Shown: positions 60,156-64,000 of the stretch, piece by piece | How the letters are laid out: each line of letters opens with the position of its first letter | Position numbering within the stretch: position 1 is the stretch's first letter | NCBI RefSeq assembly: GCF_003626655.1 | Contig: NZ_RBAN01000005.1 | Coordinates: forward strand, 1-64,000 | DNA length: 64,000 nt | Reading direction: 5' to 3' | Origin: Micromonospora costi | GTDB lineage: Bacteria; Actinomycetota; Actinomycetes; Mycobacteriales; Micromonosporaceae | Translations under genes and position numbers: made by a program | The notes under the pieces: generated by a model | Told to the model about the DNA's origin: nothing | The model's database searches: none | The model's input: only the letters and a program-made list of their open reading frames with translations

Positions 60156-60599
60156 GTGCGACGGATCAGCCGTTTCCTTCCGAGGTGGTGGCCGGGACGG
60201 GGTGACCCGCGCCGGGACCGGTCCGCCGCGGGCATCCGCGACCGGCACGACGAGGCCGTCCGCGCGCTCGCCGCGGCGTGCCGTCGGGCCGACACCGCCG
60301 CGCTCCGGGCCGCCCTCGACGCCGACGCCGTCGCCGTCTGCGACAGCGGCGCGCCGGCGCCCACCGCGCCGCATTCGATCCACGGCGCCCGGGACGTCGC
60401 CCGCCTGGTCGCGGTCCTCCTGTGCGGCCGACCGGGCGCCGACGTGACGGTCGAGGCCGTCAACGGCCGGGCCGGGCTGGTGCTGCGCCGCGGCGGTCGT
60501 GCCGTCGCCGTGGTGGCCGTCGGCACGGCCGGCGCCGCGGTCAGCCGGCTCTGGATCGTGCTGAACCCGGCCAAGCTCGGCGGCTGGCACCGCCGCTGA
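60156..60599 (+). CDS. Orphan SnoaL/NTF2-like protein resembling the C-terminal domain of ECF41 factors
   Basis: The 147-residue protein has about 35 basic residues followed by an NTF2-like domain whose segments follow the ECF41 C-terminal extension: A-V-A-V-C-D-S-G-A, H-G-A-R-D-V-A-R-L, V-E-A-V-N-G-R-A-G-L-V-L-R and the ending V-L-N-P-A-K-L-G-G-W. The N-P-x-K-L ending matches both sigma factors. It carries no sigma region. It is 73 bases downstream of the second sigma gene and may antagonise or imitate the fused domain. The GTG start is supported by AGAGGG 8 bases upstream, but the N-terminus is uncertain. Confidence 0.72.
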   Translation: MRRISRFLPRWWPGRGDPRRDRSAAGIRDRHDEAVRALAAACRRADTAALRAALDADAVAVCDSGAPAPTAPHSIHGARDVARLVAVLLCGRPGADVTVEAVNGRAGLVLRRGGRAVAVVAVGTAGAAVSRLWIVLNPAKLGGWHRR

Positions 60600-60617
60600 C
60601 GCGGGTGTGCCCGCGTC
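60598..60617. terminator. Hairpin at the orphan gene stop codon
   Basis: GACGCGGG (60598-60605) pairs perfectly with CCCGCGTC (60610-60617) around a 4-base loop. It begins inside the stop codon of the orphan SnoaL-like gene. Confidence 0.6.
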
Positions 60618-60642
60618 GTCGGATCCCCGTGGGGAGGCCGGT

Positions 60643-60672
60643 GGGCCCGCGCGGCGGACGCCGTGCGGGCCC
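60643..60672. terminator. Second hairpin before the convergent epimerase-like gene
   Basis: GGGCCCGC (60643-60650) pairs with GCGGGCCC (60665-60672) and the stem continues inward through further G-C pairs. Together with the previous hairpin it separates the convergent genes. Confidence 0.55.
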
Positions 60673-60679
60673 GGCCGGG

Positions 60680-61414
60680 TCAGCGCGCCAGCCACTCCCG
60701 GTAGGAGGTCTTGGCGATCACGGCGTCGTCCTTCGCGATGAGGGCGTCGCCCGAGGCGGCGGCGAACATGCCGGCGGTGTCGTCGGTGACGACGGTGCGC
60801 TTGTCACCGCGCGCGGCGAGGGTGATCCTGCCCAGCTCGTCGAGCGGGAAGACCTCCGGCCCGGCGACGTTGCGCGTGCCCTGCAGCGGGGCGCCGACGC
60901 TGACGTCCGCCACGGCCTGCGCGACGTCGGCCGCCGCCATCGGCTGGACGAGCGTGGCGGGCAGGCGGACGGTGTTCTCGTCGGCGGTCCAGGACAGCAC
61001 CGCGTCCATGAACTCGAAGAACTGCGTGGCGCGGACGATCGAGTAGGGCACGGGGCCGGCCTTGAGGATGTCCTCCTGCAGCACCTTGGCCCGGTAGTAC
61101 ACCAGGTCCGGCACCTGGTCGGCGCCCACGATCGAGAGGATGACGGCGTGGCCGACGCCGGCTTCCTTGGCGGCGGCGAGCATGTTGTCCATCGACGTCT
61201 GGAAGAACGCGGGCGACGCCTCGTCGAAGGTCGGCGAGTTCGTCAGGTTGACCACGACGTCCGCCCCGGTCAGCGCCTCGGTCAGGCCCTTGCCGCTCAG
61301 CAGGTCCAGGCCGGTGGACGGGGAGTGCGGCACGGCCTCGTGCCCGCTCGCGTTCAGAATCCTGACCACCTGCGACCCGATGAGCCCGGTACCACCGATG
61401 ACAGCGATCTTCAT
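60680..61414 (-). CDS. NAD(P)-binding epimerase-like protein
   Basis: The 244-residue protein starts K-I-A-V-I-G-G-T-G-L-I-G-S (Rossmann). It continues with V-V-N-L-T-N-S-P, V-G-H-A-V-I-L-S-I-V-G-A-D, Y-Y-R-A-K-V-L-Q-E and Y-S-I-V-R-A-T-Q-F-F-E, a pattern shared with NmrA-like or NAD-dependent epimerase-like SDR proteins. Such genes are common partners of ECF41 factors. The ATG at 61414 has AGGTCAGGA upstream. An ECF41-like element lies 47-73 bases farther up. Confidence 0.88.
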   Translation of the reverse strand: MKIAVIGGTGLIGSQVVRILNASGHEAVPHSPSTGLDLLSGKGLTEALTGADVVVNLTNSPTFDEASPAFFQTSMDNMLAAAKEAGVGHAVILSIVGADQVPDLVYYRAKVLQEDILKAGPVPYSIVRATQFFEFMDAVLSWTADENTVRLPATLVQPMAAADVAQAVADVSVGAPLQGTRNVAGPEVFPLDELGRITLAARGDKRTVVTDDTAGMFAAASGDALIAKDDAVIAKTSYREWLAR

Positions 61415-61460
61415 GTTCCTGACCTTTCTGGTTCCGGATGGGAGATGCCTCCACCCGTAC

Positions 61461-61487
61461 GACCGGACAGGCACGCGGCTTGTGACA
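61461..61487 (-). promoter_or_regulatory. ECF41-type promoter of the epimerase-like gene
   Basis: On the minus strand TGTCACA (61487-61481) is followed after 16 bases by GGTC (61464-61461). The epimerase-like start is 47 bases downstream. Confidence 0.6.
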
Positions 61488-61546
61488 GCGCCCTTCCGCT
61501 TCATTCCACGAGCCGGCGGAGTCAGTCCGGGCCGCGACCGCCGACC

Positions 61547-61573
61547 TGTCACAGACGGCGGTGATGCCCTGTC
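61547..61573 (+). promoter_or_regulatory. ECF41-type promoter of the haem peroxidase gene
   Basis: TGTCACA (61547-61553) is followed after 16 bases by TGTC (61570-61573). The haem peroxidase ATG is 88 bases downstream. Confidence 0.55.
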
Positions 61574-61660
61574 CTAGCTGGCGCCGGGCGGCGATCCGCC
61601 CGTGCCCGGGAACCAGCACGTCCCGCGTGTCCCACCGTTCACCCCCGTCACGGAGGAAAG

Positions 61661-63364
61661 ATGAGCACCCCAACCGGCGACAGCGCCTTCCTGCACGGGC
61701 TCGAACTCACCGTCCGGGCCGAGCTGACGGAGGCCGAGAACAGCCGGCCGGTGGACGATGCCGTCGGCGTACCGCCGGACGAGTGGCTGTTCGACCCGGC
61801 GGACGCACAGCGCGACGAGGTCGGTCTGCGCAGCCTTCTCGGCGCCGTCGAGGCGCTGGAGGGCGACACCGGCCGGGACGCGCCGGAGGCCGAGGCGCCG
61901 GCCCGCGGGACCGCGGCGGGACATGTGCCCGACCGGTCCGGAGCCGACCGGTCCCCGGCCTACGCTCGGCAGGTGGCCAGCGCTCACCCGCACGGCAGCG
62001 GCGTGGCTGCCCGCGACCACTGCCTCAGCCCGGCACGCGCCGTGGACCGGCCCACCGGTGGGGCCCGGTACGGGCGCATGTTCCGCGGCCTGGACCCCCT
62101 GGGCACCGACCCTGAGCTGCTGATGCGCGCCGGCGGCGACGGCGGGATCTGCGACGCCGCCGTCCTTGACCGGCTGACCAGCGGCGGTGACGACGCCACC
62201 GAGGCGGCCGGTTGGCCGTTCTTCGGCCAGTTGGTCGCCCACGACATCACGGCCGACCGTTCGCCCATCGGCGGCGGCGTCGCCCCCGACGTGCTGCGCA
62301 ACTCCCGCGCCCCGAGGCTCAACCTGGAGATCATCTACTCGGACGGCCCGATCGGGTCGCCGTACCTGTTCGACGTCCACGACCCGGCGACGTTCCTGCT
62401 CGGCCCGAACGGCGACGACGTGCCGCGCAACCACCAGGGCGTGGCCCTGATCGGCGACCCCCGCGACGACGTGCACCTGTTCGCGCTGAGCCTGCACGTC
62501 GCCCTGCTGCACGCGCACAACCACCTCGTCGACCTGCTGCGCGCGGACGGCGTGCCCGAGGCGGAGGTCTTCGACCGGGCCCGCACGGCCCTCACCTGGC
62601 ACTACCAGTGGATCGTGGTCCGCGACTTCCTGCCCCGGCTCGTCGGAGCGCCCCTGGTCGAGGAGGTGCTCGCCGAGGGCGGCAGGTGGTTCGCGCCGCT
62701 GCCGGGGGAGGCGTACATCCCGCTGGAGTTCGCCGACGCCGCGTTCCGCTACGGCCACGGCCAGATCCGGCACACGTACCGGCTCGTCGACGGCGGGCCC
62801 GAGGTGCCGCTCTTCCCGGACCTGGTGGGGTTCGGCCCCCATTCCGCCGGCCGGCGCCTCGACCTCGCGCAGCTCTTCGACCTGCCCGGCCGCCCGCCCG
62901 CCCAGCGTGCCAAGCGCCTGGACGGCCGGCTCGCGGCCAGCCTCATCGGGTTGCCCGAGCAGGTCACCGGTGCGGTCGACGTCGCCGCCTACCACTCGCT
63001 GGCCGCGCGTGACCTGCTGCGCGGCGAGACCACCGGCCTGCCCAGCGGTGAGGCCGTCGCCCGGCTCATCGGCGTGACGCCGCTGACCGTCGACGAACTG
63101 GAGCAGACCTGGCCGCACGGCACCCCGCTGTGGTTCTACGTGCTCAAGGAGGCCGAGCACCGCGGCGGCGGCGACCGCCTCGGCCCGGTCGGCGGCCGGA
63201 TCGTGGCGGAGGTCCTCGTCGGGCTTCTCCGCGCCGACCCGACGAGCTACCTCGTCCGGCAACCGGACTGGACCCCGCAGCTGCCCGCCGCCGGGTCCCG
63301 CTTCGGCCTGGCGGACCTGCTCACCCTCGGCGTCGACCGCGACCGGCCCGCACCGGCAGCCTGA
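61661..63364 (+). CDS. Animal-type haem peroxidase family protein
   Basis: The 567-residue protein has the distal motif P-F-F-G-Q-L-V-A-H-D-I-T near residue 190, L-F-D-V-H-D-P-A-T-F-L-L-G, and the helix H-V-A-L-L-H-A-H-N-H-L-V-D near 285. W-H-Y-Q-W-I-V-V-R-D-F-L-P near 320 and Y-G-H-G-Q-I-R-H-T-Y follow. These match the cyclo-oxygenase/animal peroxidase fold, where His residues hold haem. The first 130 residues are low-complexity and of unknown role. No signal peptide is visible, so it is intracellular. It likely uses H2O2 or peroxides. GAGGAAAG precedes the ATG. Confidence 0.9.
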   Translation: MSTPTGDSAFLHGLELTVRAELTEAENSRPVDDAVGVPPDEWLFDPADAQRDEVGLRSLLGAVEALEGDTGRDAPEAEAPARGTAAGHVPDRSGADRSPAYARQVASAHPHGSGVAARDHCLSPARAVDRPTGGARYGRMFRGLDPLGTDPELLMRAGGDGGICDAAVLDRLTSGGDDATEAAGWPFFGQLVAHDITADRSPIGGGVAPDVLRNSRAPRLNLEIIYSDGPIGSPYLFDVHDPATFLLGPNGDDVPRNHQGVALIGDPRDDVHLFALSLHVALLHAHNHLVDLLRADGVPEAEVFDRARTALTWHYQWIVVRDFLPRLVGAPLVEEVLAEGGRWFAPLPGEAYIPLEFADAAFRYGHGQIRHTYRLVDGGPEVPLFPDLVGFGPHSAGRRLDLAQLFDLPGRPPAQRAKRLDGRLAASLIGLPEQVTGAVDVAAYHSLAARDLLRGETTGLPSGEAVARLIGVTPLTVDELEQTWPHGTPLWFYVLKEAEHRGGGDRLGPVGGRIVAEVLVGLLRADPTSYLVRQPDWTPQLPAAGSRFGLADLLTLGVDRDRPAPAA

Positions 63365-63469
63365 CGACGGGCCGTCCGGCGGTCGCGACCAGGTTTCTCC
63401 GACGTGCGCGCGGGGACGCGTCCGGAAAGGCGCGGACAGGGCGGTCCGCCGGAGTGGCTGGGAGACGAC

Positions 63470-63661
63470 ATGAGCGTGGAGCGGGCGAACGACGACCTCG
63501 AGCAGCTGGCCGGCCCGGCCAGGGCGCGGATGGGCGACATGACGCGGGACGAGCGGGCCGAAGCGGAGCGGGTGATGCGACGCGACGAGATCCGGGGCAA
63601 GAAGCCCGGCGAGCACGTCCAGGAGGATGCCCGGGACGTGCCGGACACCTTCACCAACTGA
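63470..63661 (+). CDS. Small hydrophilic hypothetical protein
   Basis: The 63-residue protein is highly charged, with A-R-M-G-D-M-T-R-D-E-R-A-E-A-E and a D-V-P-D-T-F-T-N end. It has no recognised domain. The ATG at 63470 has GGGAG 6 bases upstream; the longer frame starting at 63404 has no site. It could be a stress or dimerising helical peptide. Confidence 0.5.
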   Translation: MSVERANDDLEQLAGPARARMGDMTRDERAEAERVMRRDEIRGKKPGEHVQEDARDVPDTFTN

Positions 63662-63766
63662 CCGGGGGAGGGGGCGGCGCGTCCGGTCGGCGTGCCGGAG
63701 GCGTCGCCGCCCTCGCAGGCGACCCGTCCGGACCGGTCGGCCGGCGACGGGCAATAAGCTGACAAT

Positions 63767-64000
63767 ATGCCCGAATCGCCCGAAGCTAGCGGAAGCACGG
63801 GCACCGTCGTCCTGGCCGGCTCGGTCAATCTCGCCGTCGGTGCGACGAAGGGCCTCGTGGGTCTGCTCACCGGCTCGGCCGCGATGGTGGCCGAGGCCCT
63901 GCACTCCCTGGCCGACACCACCACCGAGGTGCTGCTCTTCGTCGGCCTGCGGCGCGGGTCCCGGCGGCCGACCGAGGACCGACCCTTCGGATACGGCGGA
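63767..64000 (+). CDS. Cation diffusion facilitator family transporter (partial, N-terminal)
   Basis: The 78 visible residues show a first membrane helix (V-V-L-A-G-S-V-N-L-A-V-G-A-T-K), then a second with A-A-M-V-A-E-A-L-H-S-L-A-D-T-T-T-E-V, the metal-binding H-S-x-x-D arrangement of CDF transporters. The ending R-P-F-G-Y-G is the loop before helix 3. CDF proteins export zinc, cobalt or iron. The gene runs off the window. The ATG is 7 bases after TAAGCT (63755-63760), suggesting leaderless initiation. Confidence 0.88.
   Translation, partial: MPESPEASGSTGTVVLAGSVNLAVGATKGLVGLLTGSAAMVAEALHSLADTTTEVLLFVGLRRGSRRPTEDRPFGYGG

Noticed and set aside
60152..60205. ATG-started short frame at the orphan SnoaL-like gene
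   Set aside because: It ends after 17 codons and is out of frame with the conserved domain. The GTG at 60156 fits better.
1..64000. tRNA, rRNA, CRISPR arrays, insertion sequences and prophage genes
   Set aside because: None could be seen. No repeat-spacer pattern, transposase, integrase or tRNA-like cloverleaf was found by eye, though a scan with a dedicated tool would be decisive.

Overview
The window is a high-GC actinobacterial chromosome segment, most likely Micromonosporaceae (Micromonospora-like). That placement is an inference. It rests on the GC-rich wobble positions, frequent GTG starts, WhiJ/AbaA-type gene sets (XRE-DUF5753, DUF397, DUF574 methyltransferase), mycothiol-era oxidative-stress genes and many leaderless promoters. 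I saw no rRNA, tRNA, CRISPR array, transposase or integrase. About 63 genes can be supported, mostly regulators with a single small target operon, redox and stress enzymes, membrane proteins and secreted hydrolases.

Layout. 1-1.3 kb: tail of an AhpD-like gene, then a DUF397/XRE-DUF5753 pair whose DNA-binding domain is missing. 1.4-5.5 kb: secreted CocE-type hydrolase, TetR regulator, PAP2 membrane enzyme. 5.5-8.4 kb: ECF41-type sigma factor divergent from a DoxX gene, then an NmrA-like oxidoreductase divergent from its MarR regulator. 8.5-11.8 kb: small membrane protein, DUF1223, MsrA, VOC, AraC and VOC genes linked by three copies of one promoter motif. 12-17.6 kb: large membrane protein with disordered tail, GNAT, LysR/GyrI-like pair, EamA transporter, SDR. 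17.9-22.9 kb: ABC transporter and a secreted beta-propeller/phosphoesterase. 23-26.5 kb: DUF1737, O-methyltransferase and a second XRE/DUF574/DUF397 set. 27-36 kb: serine hydrolase, LtrA, NTF2, PP2C-like, ArsR, secreted propeller, PIG-L deacetylase, lipase-like hydrolase, OsmC and a Cys-containing HTH regulator. 36.1-42.3 kb: flavohaemoglobin and a surface-glycan group (two glycosyltransferases, methyltransferase-like coiled-coil protein, unknown partner). 42.5-48.9 kb: STAS protein, SDR, CopC fusion, alpha/beta hydrolase with TetR, MocR regulator. 49.1-54.5 kb: tandem secreted M14 peptidases. 54.6-58.7 kb: TIM-barrel-like protein with TetR, small barrel protein, second LtrA, TMEM175-type channel. 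58.9-63.4 kb: second ECF41-type locus. 63.5-64 kb: small hydrophilic protein and start of a cation diffusion facilitator.

The most interesting system is the ECF41-type network. Two sigma factors with fused SnoaL-like C-terminal domains are present. Elements close to TGTCACA-N16-NNTC lie before DoxX, a decayed hydrolase, an orphan copy of the sigma factor's own C-terminal domain, an NAD-binding epimerase-like gene and an animal-type haem peroxidase. A second putative regulon is a motif TCAGGAATC(G/A)AGAAG plus a TAGC(G/A)T -10 box repeated three times in the VOC/AraC cluster. Other notable items are an 83-bp folded element between convergent genes, a hairpin with alternative pairings in a divergent promoter region, a DUF5753 protein without its HTH, a STAS protein without its serine, and an ArsR protein whose usual metal-binding cysteines are not visible.
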